6,984 nt of DNA from Gammaproteobacteria bacterium (GCA_009839585.1 VXPI01000114.1:1-6984), one strand, 5' to 3'. Numbered from the stretch's first letter, positions 1 through 6,598 are shown. Made by a program: numbers and translations. Notes: generated by a model from the letters alone, not told the origin.

Positions 1-79
1 TGCGGGAGAAAATGATGGCCGAAAAACGGATTTTGCTAATCAGAATGCCATTGGATGCTGATCGCCTGCAGTCGATCAT
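1..79 (-). CDS. Possible start of another ORF, running off the left edge (weak)
   Basis: On the minus strand an ATG at 79-77 opens a frame with no stop codon through to the window edge (26 codons, beginning MIDCRRSASN). A GATTGAGG string directly abuts the ATG and a GGA lies about six bases upstream, so a weak ribosome site is possible. It would be the next gene after the epimerase in the same direction, 55 bases beyond its stop. The 26 residues match no family I recognise, and an open run this short is common by chance. The inverted repeat at 53-81 falls inside it, so if that repeat is a terminator this is not a gene. Confidence 0.15.
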   Translation of the reverse strand, partial: MIDCRRSASNGILISKIRFSAIIFSR

Positions 80-81
80 CC
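53..81 (-). repeat. Inverted repeat downstream of the epimerase
   Basis: TGATCG (59-64) pairs with CGATCA (73-78) around an 8-base loop. The flanking GGAT and TCC can extend the stem with a bulge. It lies about 55 bases past the epimerase stop, where the minus-strand operon could end. No U-rich run follows on the minus strand, so it is not a typical intrinsic terminator. It might be an RNA-end-protecting hairpin, or chance. Confidence 0.25.
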
Positions 82-134
82 TCAATCCATCAAGTTTCGA
101 AGTTCAAATTGTACTCCGAATTACATTTGCAACA

Positions 135-1175
135 TCAGATCCAGACGGCACCATGCCCCGGATTCTGGTTCGGTGTAGTGATGCCGTCAACAAGAGTTGC
201 TCCAGAACAGGGATCGGGATCTAGGTTCAGATGTGAATCCAGATCGACATAGTCGACCAGGCCCGATATGGCCGCACCGGCAGAAATCGACATTGACGAT
301 TCGCCCATGCAGCCGATCATGGTTTTGATCCCAAAGGCTCGGGCGGTGGCAATAATGCGGAGTCCTTCTGTAATACCGCCACATTTCATAAGTTTCAGAT
401 TGACGCCATCAACAACATCAGACCAATTGGGAATGTCGCTGGACAGGCGACAGGACTCATCGACAAAGATCGGCAAGGGTCTACCACTGAATAATTTCGG
501 CAGTTCGCTCTCCTGTCCTTCCTGTAGAGGCTGCTCTACATACTCAGCCAGCGGAGCCCGATTGACAATCCACTTCATCATGCGTATGGCATCATCCACA
601 TTCCAGCCCCCATTGGCATCGACTCGCAGCTGGACGTCATAGGGCCTGGCACTTTCCACCACCTGACAAAACATTGCCTGATCGGCTTCGATACCTTCTG
701 GAGAGCCGAGCTTGATTTTCAGAGCCTTGAATCGATTACCCCGGAGAATTTCCGGTATTCGTTCCTTAACCACATCCGGTGGGTTGATGCCAATCGTCAC
801 CGAGGTTGGGACGGTTGGCAGACCCACGCCTAAAAGACGATAGAGCGGTAAGTTGGCTTTCTTGCCCAGCCAGTCCCAAAGTGCGATATCGAGCCCAGCT
901 AATGCACAAAGGGGAAGTTGATGCTCCCGGGCTTTTTGAGTGACTTCATGGATGGGCAAGTCATCTTGCAGTTCGCCAAGAAACGACTCAAGATGTTCCT
1001 GTGCTGATTGTGCTGTGGCTACTCCCTCGGTCTTGCCGGGTGACAATTCACCCCACCCGGTAATATTGTCCCTAGTGATGCCAACGAACAGGTTTTCTCC
1101 TCCTCGGCTGATCCCGCGACTAATCGTCAATGGGAATCGTTTTTTGAGAAACAGCGTTCTGAATTCAGCCCGCAT
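135..1175 (-). CDS. Mandelate racemase/muconate lactonizing family enzyme, probable dipeptide (L-Ala-D/L-Glu type) epimerase
   Basis: This is an enolase-superfamily enzyme of 346 residues. Such epimerases invert the alpha carbon of the second residue of a dipeptide in the cytoplasm, classically turning L-Ala-D-Glu from murein turnover into L-Ala-L-Glu. An N-terminal capping domain (about 1-115) precedes the barrel. Visible active-site elements are KIK at 153-155, metal ligands D186 (in RVDANGG), E214 (in VEQP) and D239 (in VDES), the KLMK lysines at 261-264, and DLD at 311-313. That last DxD binds the dipeptide amino group in characterised members and separates them from other subgroups. I chose the ATG at 1175-1173. 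A TTG at 1211 would add 12 residues that do not look like the family and would deepen the overlap with pta. The ATG still overlaps the pta end by 11 bases and has no clear ribosome site, which suggests coupling. The real substrate could be another dipeptide or an N-acyl amino acid. Confidence 0.85.
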   Translation of the reverse strand: MRAEFRTLFLKKRFPLTISRGISRGGENLFVGITRDNITGWGELSPGKTEGVATAQSAQEHLESFLGELQDDLPIHEVTQKAREHQLPLCALAGLDIALWDWLGKKANLPLYRLLGVGLPTVPTSVTIGINPPDVVKERIPEILRGNRFKALKIKLGSPEGIEADQAMFCQVVESARPYDVQLRVDANGGWNVDDAIRMMKWIVNRAPLAEYVEQPLQEGQESELPKLFSGRPLPIFVDESCRLSSDIPNWSDVVDGVNLKLMKCGGITEGLRIIATARAFGIKTMIGCMGESSMSISAGAAISGLVDYVDLDSHLNLDPDPCSGATLVDGITTPNQNPGHGAVWI

Positions 1176-2163
1176 GGGTGGTGGAGCTACTTTGCAGTGC
1201 AGTGATCGCAATCAGACGCAGAATATCATCCGTACTACAACCACGAGAGAGGTCATTCACTGGTCTGGACAATCCCTGAAGGATCGGACCGGTAGCAGTT
1301 ACACCGCCGATTCGCTCAGCGATCTTGTACCCGATATTGGCAGATTGCAGATCAGGAAAAATCAGGACATTGGCGGGGCCAGCCGCATTGATATCGGGTG
1401 CTTTTCTTGCCAGTATATCGGGCACAATCGCTGCATCTAGCTGAACTTCCGGCAAGAGCGGCAAATCGGGCATTTTGGAAGCGACAATATTACCCGCCTG
1501 CCTGACTTTGTCGACAAGGGGGTGATCTGCACTCCCTGCAGTTGAAAAAGACAATAGGGCAACCACAGGATTTATTTCAAGCAACTCCCGGGCATGCCGA
1601 GCCGTTGCGATTGCAATATCAGCGAGTTCATCAGGGTCCGGATCGATCACCATTGCGCAATCAGCATATAGCATAATGCCTTGAACGGCTTGATGTGACA
1701 GATGGTGTTCCATGATAAAGAAACTTGAGACCTGCCTCGCGTCTTCTGCCATGCCCACGATCTGGAGTGCCGGCCGAAGTACGCTGGCAGTCGGGCTGTT
1801 AGCGCCGGCAACATAACCATCCGCTTGGCCAGATTTAACCATCAAGGCACAAAAGACCAGAGGATTCCTGACCGCCCGGGCCGCTTCTTCCTGCGTCAAC
1901 CCTTTGTGCTTGCGAAGATCAAACAGTAGATCTGCGTAATCACCAGAGCAAGAATCAGTTTCAGGATCAATGACGGTTATACCGGCATCGGGAATGCATT
2001 CAGTGTGAGCATGTTGCGAGCGCAACAACACGATCCTGGAAATCCCCATTGTCGCTGCCTGATTTGCGGCAGCGACAATCCGTTCATCATCCCCTTCGGG
2101 CAGAACAATGGTGCGATTTGCGTTACGCGCACTCTGGAAAATACGCTCAAACAGGGGGGACAT
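1165..2163 (-). CDS. pta: Phosphate acetyltransferase (short, single-domain)
   Basis: It converts acetyl phosphate plus CoA to acetyl-CoA plus phosphate in the cytoplasm. In this operon it carries the acetyl phosphate made by Xsc into central metabolism. The 332 residues make a single PTA_PTB catalytic domain, without the long N-terminal regulatory part of enterobacterial Pta (about 700 residues). The start IVLPEGDDERIVAAA and the segment SGQADGYVAGANSPT (111-125) are family hallmarks. Residues matching the Methanosarcina thermophila Pta active site sit at a constant offset of three: R84, R130, S306, R307 and D313 (in LSRGCSTDD). The start lies 18 bases after the xsc stop with only a weak CGGGA upstream, so it is probably translated from the xsc message. 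Its last 11 bases overlap the epimerase start. Butyryltransferase specificity is unlikely given the xsc linkage. Confidence 0.95.
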   Translation of the reverse strand: MSPLFERIFQSARNANRTIVLPEGDDERIVAAANQAATMGISRIVLLRSQHAHTECIPDAGITVIDPETDSCSGDYADLLFDLRKHKGLTQEEAARAVRNPLVFCALMVKSGQADGYVAGANSPTASVLRPALQIVGMAEDARQVSSFFIMEHHLSHQAVQGIMLYADCAMVIDPDPDELADIAIATARHARELLEINPVVALLSFSTAGSADHPLVDKVRQAGNIVASKMPDLPLLPEVQLDAAIVPDILARKAPDINAAGPANVLIFPDLQSANIGYKIAERIGGVTATGPILQGLSRPVNDLSRGCSTDDILRLIAITALQSSSTTHAG

Positions 2164-2181
2164 TCCCGAAGCCGTTACTGA

Positions 2182-3945
2182 TCAGACGTAATCCCTGTAT
2201 TTGGGCAAATGGCGGACAGGTTTGGAGAGTGCATCCCTTCTGAATGGATCTCCCAATTCACGCGTACACATGATTTCAATGACTGTGGACTTGCCATCAT
2301 TCATCTGCATGTCGACTGCCCGGGTCAAGGCTGGGCCAACGTCTTCAAGGCGATCGACGATGATGCCCTCAGTGCCCATGGCCTTGCCGATTCCTGCAAA
2401 ACTCTGGTTATCGAGTTCACCAGCCACAAAACGGCGATTATAGAAATCGACCTGGTTTTTCTTTTCTGCACCCCATTGGCGATTGTGGAAGACTACCCCT
2501 GTGACCGGAATGTCGTGGCGAACCGATGTCATGATTTCCGAGCAACTCATCGCCCAGGCCCCATCGCCCGAATAGGCAATTGCAGGACGGTCCGGTGCGG
2601 CGCATTTCGCACCGATCATGGTCGGCAACGAATAACCACAGTTACCCCAGCTCATGGGTGCCAGAAAGCTGCGTGGCTTCTCGAATCTCAAATAGCTATT
2701 GGCAATCGCATTGATGTTGCCTATGTCAGTCGACACCATGGCATCTTCCGGCATGGCTTTTTCCAGTTCACGCAATACCTGACGAGGATGTAGCCAGGAT
2801 TCTTCTTCATCAGCCTGTTCCTTGATCATATCCAGACTGTAATCGTCATTTTCATGAATCCACTCATCCAGTTCTTTCTCCCAACTCGATTTTTCGGCTT
2901 TGACTGTATCCAGACGTTCGCTTCGGTTCCCGTCACAAGTCAGTTCACGACCGTTCAACCGTTCAACCAGGGCACGTGCTGCGGCTCCGGCATCACCACA
3001 GATGCCGACATCGATTTTCTTGACCAGTCCGAGCATTTTGTGGTCGGCATCAATCTGGATAATTTTTGCATCTTTTGGCCAGTAGTCAAAACCATACTGG
3101 GGCAAGGTCCCAAAAGGTCCAAGCCGGGTGCCAAGCGCGATGACCACATCTGCCTTGTTGATAATTTTCATGGCTGCTTTCGAGCCATGGTAGCCAAGAG
3201 GCCCACACCACAATGGGTGGTTGGCAGGAAAGGAATCGTTATGCAAGTAACTGTTGACGACCGGTGCATTCAGGCGTTCAGCCAGAGCCTTGCAGTCTTC
3301 TACTGAATCGCCCATGACCACGCCACCGCCGGACAGAATGACCGGGAACCTGGCTTTACTGATGGTTTCGGCAGCATGGTTCAGCGACTCCTCGCCACCC
3401 GGTCCACGATCAAGTCGCATGGGCTTTGGAATCTCCACATCGATATCCCCGTAAAAGTAGTCACGAGGAATATTGAGTTGGGTGGGGCCTATTTCCGACA
3501 TCGCACGGTCAAAACAACGTGCAGTGTATTCGGCCATCCGATTGGGATTATTGACGTGGCCCTGATATTTCACGAATTCCTGAAACATTGGCAGCTGGTT
3601 CGCTTCCTGAAAACCGCCCAGTCCCTGTCCCATGGTGCCTGTTTCGGGTGTAATCATAACCACCGGAGAGTGTGCCCAGTAAGCAGCAGCGATAGCAGTT
3701 ACGCAATTGCTGATGCCCGGTCCATTCTGTCCAATCACTACGCCATGTCGACCACTCACGCGTGAATAGCCGTCCGCCATGTGTGCAGCCCCTTGTTCAT
3801 GTACAACCGGAATCAGGCGAATGCCTGCCGGTGCGAATATATCCATGGCATCCATGAAGGCGGAGCCCATGATTCCAAAAATTTCCGTGACCCCGTTTGC
3901 GGCCATTGTCTCGACAAACGCTTCCGAAGGTGTCATTCTGGTCAT
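2182..3945 (-). CDS. xsc: Sulfoacetaldehyde acetyltransferase (thiamine diphosphate enzyme)
   Basis: This cytoplasmic enzyme splits sulfoacetaldehyde with phosphate into sulfite and acetyl phosphate. It is the desulfonation step on which taurine, isethionate and several other C2-sulfonate routes converge. The 587 residues have the three-part layout of the acetolactate synthase family. The N-terminal pyrimidine-binding domain has the cofactor-activating glutamate E50 (in VVHEQGAAHMADGY) and a GQNGPGISN turn. A central domain covers roughly 190-345. The C-terminal diphosphate domain has GDG at 460-462 followed by N488, the Mg ligands. The stretch after N488 (NRQWGAEKKNQVDFY) and the long ETGTMGQGLGGFQE segment near residues 101-114 are typical of Xsc rather than acetolactate synthase or oxalyl-CoA decarboxylase. 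The length fits the family. The start at 3945 is fixed by an AAGGAGAG site seven bases upstream, preferred over the in-frame ATG nine bases later. Confidence 0.97.
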   Translation of the reverse strand: MTRMTPSEAFVETMAANGVTEIFGIMGSAFMDAMDIFAPAGIRLIPVVHEQGAAHMADGYSRVSGRHGVVIGQNGPGISNCVTAIAAAYWAHSPVVMITPETGTMGQGLGGFQEANQLPMFQEFVKYQGHVNNPNRMAEYTARCFDRAMSEIGPTQLNIPRDYFYGDIDVEIPKPMRLDRGPGGEESLNHAAETISKARFPVILSGGGVVMGDSVEDCKALAERLNAPVVNSYLHNDSFPANHPLWCGPLGYHGSKAAMKIINKADVVIALGTRLGPFGTLPQYGFDYWPKDAKIIQIDADHKMLGLVKKIDVGICGDAGAAARALVERLNGRELTCDGNRSERLDTVKAEKSSWEKELDEWIHENDDYSLDMIKEQADEEESWLHPRQVLRELEKAMPEDAMVSTDIGNINAIANSYLRFEKPRSFLAPMSWGNCGYSLPTMIGAKCAAPDRPAIAYSGDGAWAMSCSEIMTSVRHDIPVTGVVFHNRQWGAEKKNQVDFYNRRFVAGELDNQSFAGIGKAMGTEGIIVDRLEDVGPALTRAVDMQMNDGKSTVIEIMCTRELGDPFRRDALSKPVRHLPKYRDYV

Positions 3946-3952
3946 TTTTCTT

Positions 3953-3960
3953 CTCTCCTT
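3953..3960 (-). promoter_or_regulatory. Strong Shine-Dalgarno site of xsc
   Basis: The minus strand reads AAGGAGAG, seven bases before the xsc ATG. It is the only near-consensus ribosome site in the window; ald, pta and the epimerase have weak ones. It decides the xsc start and suggests Xsc is the most heavily translated enzyme of the operon. Confidence 0.85.
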
Positions 3961-3985
3961 AAATTCGAGTATCTTGTGTCATATC

Positions 3986-4002
3986 GATTGAACCACTCAA
4001 TC
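3986..4002 (-). promoter_or_regulatory. Inverted repeat in the ald-xsc gap
   Basis: The minus strand reads GATTGA-GTGGT-TCAATC, a perfect 6-base inverted repeat with a 5-base loop, 40 bases upstream of the xsc start and 29 bases after the ald stop. No U run follows, so it is not an intrinsic terminator. The sequence resembles the element just before the ald start (5151-5165), sharing GATTGAGT followed by TTCAA. It may be a protein-binding site or a processing or stability hairpin that lets xsc-pta be expressed differently from ald. Confidence 0.45.
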
Positions 4003-4031
4003 ATTTATGCGAAAGTGAAAGGTTGATACGG

Positions 4032-5150
4032 TCAGGATGATAATGCCTTGACCGGATCAATGTAATCGTACCCAAGGTCGCTGGCGACAGGCTTGTAGGT
4101 AATTTTTCCCTGATGGGCGTTCAGTCCATTACGCAGATGCTCATCATCCAGCAGGGCTTTTCTGGCCCCCTGGTCGGCGAGTTTGAGTGCAAATGGCAGG
4201 GTGACATTATTGAGCGCATAGGTTGAAGTTTTCGGAACTCCACCTGGCATGTTGGCTACGCAGTAGTGCACCACATCATCGACTCCATAGGTCGGTTCGG
4301 CATGCGTAGTGGGATGGGATGTTTCACAACAGCCGCCTTGATCGATGGCAACGTCGACAATAACTGCGCCATGCTTCATGTTCCTGACCATCTCAGCGGT
4401 CACAAGCTTGGGTGCTTCAGCGCCGGGAATCAGGACTCCGCCGATCACCAGATCTGCTTCAAGAACATGCTTTTCCAGCGAATCTGATGTTGAAAAGATC
4501 GTATTCGTGGATCGTCCGAACTGATGCCAGTGCCGTTCCAGGGCAGTTGAATTGATATCGAGTACCCATACATCTGCCCCCATGCCTACTGCCATGTGTG
4601 CGGCATGGGTTCCAACTACCCCAGCCCCCAAAATGACGACCTTGGCCGGGTCCACGCCGGGCACGCCACCCAATAGCATGCCTAGCCCACCATGTGGGTG
4701 TTCCAGGCAATATGCGCCAGCCTGTATTGACATCCTGCCGGCAACTTTCGACATTGGGGCGAGAAGCGGCAGGCCACCAAGAGGTGAGGTAACGGTTTCA
4801 TAGGCGATACAGGTCGCACCGCTGTTGACCAGATCCCGGGTCTGGTCAGGGTCGGGAGCGAGGTGCAGGTACGTATAGAGGATTTGCCCCTCTCGCAGTC
4901 GGGCACGTTCGATCGCCTGAGGCTCCTTGACCTTGACGATCATCTCACTACGTTCAAACACTTCTTCCGCAGTGTCGACGATTGCAGCACCTGCCTTGCG
5001 GTACTGGTCATTGCTAGCGGAAATGCCTTCTCCGGCATTGGTTTCGACAATCACCTGATGTCCGTGTTTGGCCATTTCGCGAACACTGGTCGGGGTCATT
5101 CCAACCCGGTATTCGTGATTCTTTATTTCTTTGGGTATACCTATTAGCAT
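4032..5150 (-). CDS. ald: Alanine dehydrogenase
   Basis: It oxidises L-alanine with NAD+ to pyruvate, ammonium and NADH in the cytoplasm. In taurine degraders it regenerates pyruvate for taurine:pyruvate aminotransferase and releases the taurine nitrogen. The 372 residues match the family's usual length. Substrate and catalytic residues known from characterised enzymes fall at the expected numbers: R15 (in EYRVG), K75 (in KVKEP), H96 (in YLHLAPD) and D270 (in VAIDQGG). The Rossmann motif GAGVVG is at 175-180, with the ribose-binding aspartate D198 (in VLDIN). The YCVANMPGGVP segment is also typical. It lacks features that would point to the related NAD(P) transhydrogenase alpha subunit. The start ATG has only a weak GAG about eight bases upstream, inside an inverted repeat. 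It is the first gene of the minus-strand cluster, 86 bases ahead of xsc. Confidence 0.96.
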   Translation of the reverse strand: MLIGIPKEIKNHEYRVGMTPTSVREMAKHGHQVIVETNAGEGISASNDQYRKAGAAIVDTAEEVFERSEMIVKVKEPQAIERARLREGQILYTYLHLAPDPDQTRDLVNSGATCIAYETVTSPLGGLPLLAPMSKVAGRMSIQAGAYCLEHPHGGLGMLLGGVPGVDPAKVVILGAGVVGTHAAHMAVGMGADVWVLDINSTALERHWHQFGRSTNTIFSTSDSLEKHVLEADLVIGGVLIPGAEAPKLVTAEMVRNMKHGAVIVDVAIDQGGCCETSHPTTHAEPTYGVDDVVHYCVANMPGGVPKTSTYALNNVTLPFALKLADQGARKALLDDEHLRNGLNAHQGKITYKPVASDLGYDYIDPVKALSS

Positions 5151-5176
5151 GATTTGAACTCAATCTGTTAAGATTG
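5151..5176 (-). promoter_or_regulatory. Overlapping inverted repeats at the ald translation start
   Basis: On the minus strand CAATCT-TAAC-AGATTG (5176-5161) is a perfect 6-base inverted repeat. The adjoining GATTGAGTTCAAATC (5165-5151), which touches the ATG, contains TTGA-GT-TCAA. The two share the GATTG segment, so only one could form at a time in RNA. The weak GAG ribosome site lies inside the shared part. As DNA, either could be an operator. The stems are short and AT-rich, so chance is possible. Confidence 0.35.
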
Positions 5177-5235
5177 CTGCTTCGCCTGGGCAGTTATCAG
5201 AAAACATCGTGCAGAATAATGATTTCCGTTTCACG

Positions 5236-5271
5236 GTTATAGTACCAGAGAAAAACCAAGAATAAGACCAG
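5236..5271 (-). promoter_or_regulatory. Candidate ald promoter with two direct repeats
   Basis: On the minus strand CTGGTCTTAT (5271-5262) and CTGGTACTAT (5248-5239) agree at 8 of 10 positions and start 23 bases apart. The second runs into TATAAC (5241-5236), a good -10 box 85 bases upstream of the ald start. No good -35 box sits 16-18 bases above it, as expected of an activator-dependent promoter. The first repeat matches 8 of 10 bases of CTGGACYTAA, which I recall as the direct-repeat site of the MocR-type taurine regulator TauR in Rhodobacter. Assignment to such a regulator is inference. Confidence 0.3.
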
Positions 5272-5324
5272 CGGACCAACGCGATAGAAGCTGAATTCAC
5301 TTGTAAATTAATGCGGGTTTCAAA

Positions 5325-6299
5325 ATGACTCATGCCATAAGAATTTATGAGCCCGGAGGGGCTGGGAATCTACGCTGGGAGAGCGTTGATGTGGGTGATC
5401 CCGATGTCGGCCAGGCCAGAATCCGACAGAGTGCGGTAGGACTCAACTTCATCGATATCTATATGCGTAGCGGACTCTATCCCCTACCGTCTCTTCCGGC
5501 CATACTCGGCATGGAATCTGCAGGAGTTGTGGAGAGTATAGGGCCTGATGTTGACGAAGTTGCCGTGGGAGATCGGGTGGCTTACTGCATGGTGCCCGGT
5601 GCCTATGCTGAAGAAAGGTTGGTCAGTGCAGAAAAACTGCTCAAACTTCCTGATGATATCGATGATAAAACCGCTGCGGCCATGATGTTGAAAGGCTTGA
5701 CTGCACATTATTTGCTATTTCGCTCGTATGCGGTCAAACCGGGAGACCGGATTCTGGTGATGGCTGCCGCAGGAGGGGTAGGGCTCATTCTCTGCCAGTG
5801 GGGTCGTCATCTGGGTGCCGAGGTGATTGGTTGCGTTGGTTCCGAGTCCAAGGCAGAACTGGCAAAAGCCAATGGTGCGCATCATGTGATTCTGTATGAT
5901 CAAGAGAGTATCCCGGAGCGTGTCAGAGAAATTACCGATGGCAGGGGTGTGGCGGTCTCATACGATTCTGTCGGGCAGGCAACTTTTGAGGCATCTCTGG
6001 ATTCGCTTCAGCCTTTTGGCGTGCTGGTAACCTATGGCAATGCTTCTGGTCCGGTAGAGCCATTTTCACCTGCAATTCTCGCACCCAGGGGTTCGCTGTA
6101 TGTGACGCGTCCCACTCTGGCCACTCATACTGCAACCCGCGAACTTCTCACAGAAGGGGCAGAGCGTCTGTTCAAGGTTGTGAGTGACGGGGCGGTTGGT
6201 ATCGCCGTCCATCAAACCTATGCGTTGTCTGACACAGCAACTGCGCATCGTGATCTGGAGTCCAGGGCTACCACCGGAGCAAGTGTATTGATTCCATGA
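5325..6299 (+). CDS. qor: NADPH:quinone oxidoreductase (zeta-crystallin-like, medium-chain reductase family)
   Basis: A cytoplasmic NADPH-dependent reductase of quinones or other activated carbonyl compounds, in the zinc-free Qor branch of the medium-chain dehydrogenase family. The 324 residues match E. coli Qor in length. The N-terminal GroES-like domain includes NFIDIYMRSGLYP (41-53) and GMESAGVVESIG (62-73). The cofactor domain has AAAGGVG at 147-153 followed by LILCQWGRHLGAEVIGCVGS, very close to the Qor pattern. The structural and catalytic zinc ligands of alcohol dehydrogenases are absent. The start is the ATG at 5325, with only a weak GGGT upstream. It is divergent from ald across a 174-base spacer, so it may share control elements. 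A TTATCA/AATAAT pair at 5194-5220 is a poor promoter candidate. No direct role in sulfonate breakdown is evident. Confidence 0.9.
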   Translation: MTHAIRIYEPGGAGNLRWESVDVGDPDVGQARIRQSAVGLNFIDIYMRSGLYPLPSLPAILGMESAGVVESIGPDVDEVAVGDRVAYCMVPGAYAEERLVSAEKLLKLPDDIDDKTAAAMMLKGLTAHYLLFRSYAVKPGDRILVMAAAGGVGLILCQWGRHLGAEVIGCVGSESKAELAKANGAHHVILYDQESIPERVREITDGRGVAVSYDSVGQATFEASLDSLQPFGVLVTYGNASGPVEPFSPAILAPRGSLYVTRPTLATHTATRELLTEGAERLFKVVSDGAVGIAVHQTYALSDTATAHRDLESRATTGASVLIP

Positions 6300-6456
6300 A
6301 TAGCCTCATGATTGTGCTAGTGCTAGTGATTTTCAAAAGACAAATCCAAGCATACTTCATTTTTTATTCAGCGTGCCTTGGACGACACAAATTGAAATAT
6401 TATGCCTTTGCGACCATTGCTATGGCGTAACTACTCGTACCCTGCCTGTGTCGACA

Positions 6457-6476
6457 CTGTTTCGAACAGGCTTTTT
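6457..6476 (+). terminator. Weak candidate terminator for qor
   Basis: CTGTT-TCG-AACAG (6457-6469) is a 5-base stem with a 3-base loop, followed by GC and then TTTTT (6472-6476), about 160 bases after the qor stop. The arrangement fits an intrinsic terminator, but the stem is short. A neighbouring GTGTCGACAC palindrome (6448-6457) and a CAGGC/GCCTG pair offer competing folds. Confidence 0.3.
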
Positions 6477-6492
6477 CAAGGCCTGGCTGAAC

Positions 6493-6532
6493 GCCTGCCG
6501 GCGGCAGGCAGCGGCAGGCAGCGGCAACCAGC
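6493..6532. repeat. GC-rich palindrome merging into a 10-base tandem repeat
   Basis: GCCTGCC-GGC-GGCAGGC (6493-6509) is a perfect 7-base inverted repeat. Overlapping it, GCGGCAGGCA occurs twice in tandem (6501-6510, 6511-6520), followed by a third copy with two changes (GCGGCAACCA, 6521-6530). The strong hairpin next to a local duplication suggests replication slippage, or a decayed piece of a palindromic intergenic repeat family. Copies elsewhere in the genome cannot be judged from here. Confidence 0.6.
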
Positions 6533-6554
6533 CCGATCCCGTAATCCACAGTCT

Positions 6555-6571
6555 TCCGGCCCATTGCCGGA
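6555..6571 (-). repeat. Small GC-rich hairpin after the ATPase fragment
   Basis: TCCGGC (6555-6560) and GCCGGA (6566-6571) form a perfect 6-base stem with a 5-base loop, 28 bases past the stop of the minus-strand ATPase fragment. It is placed where a terminator would be, but no U run follows on the minus strand, so termination is unproven. Confidence 0.35.
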
Positions 6572-6598
6572 GAGCACATTTGGGGTTCGGTCAGCAGG

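Larger units (their letters stand above)
6300..6598. other. Gene-free stretch with short repeats and hairpins
   Basis: Between the qor stop and the truncated ATPase I see no convincing gene. The first part is AT-rich, with a GTGCTA doublet at 6314-6325 and a T run near 6360. The second part turns GC-rich, with a palindrome, a 10-base tandem repeat and small hairpins listed separately. Plus-strand open frames across 6373-6660 have low-complexity, arginine- and proline-rich translations and run antisense into the ATPase end, so I do not call them. Confidence 0.6.

Noticed and set aside
12..252. Two overlapping plus-strand open frames at the left edge
   Set aside because: They run antisense through the end of the epimerase gene, have no recognisable family content and no convincing ribosome site.
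1176..1211. TTG start extending the epimerase by 12 residues
   Set aside because: The added residues do not resemble the family N-terminus and the overlap with pta would grow to 47 bases. The ATG at 1175 fits better.
940..1440. A 166-codon plus-strand frame across the pta-epimerase junction
   Set aside because: It is antisense to two well-supported genes, and its serine/arginine-rich translation matches nothing I recognise.
2209..2793. A 194-codon plus-strand frame opposite xsc
   Set aside because: xsc is secure by motif and length on the minus strand. This frame is rich in His, Cys and Arg, as antisense shadows usually are.
2182..3945. Acetolactate synthase as the identity of the large minus-strand gene
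   Set aside because: The WGAEKKNQVDFY segment and the linkage to pta and ald point to Xsc. No small regulatory subunit gene is adjacent.
3986..4002. Intrinsic terminator between ald and xsc
   Set aside because: The stem is AT-rich and short, and no U run follows in the direction of transcription.
6493..6532. CRISPR array
   Set aside because: The repeat unit is only 10 bases and strictly tandem, with no spacers and no cas genes nearby.
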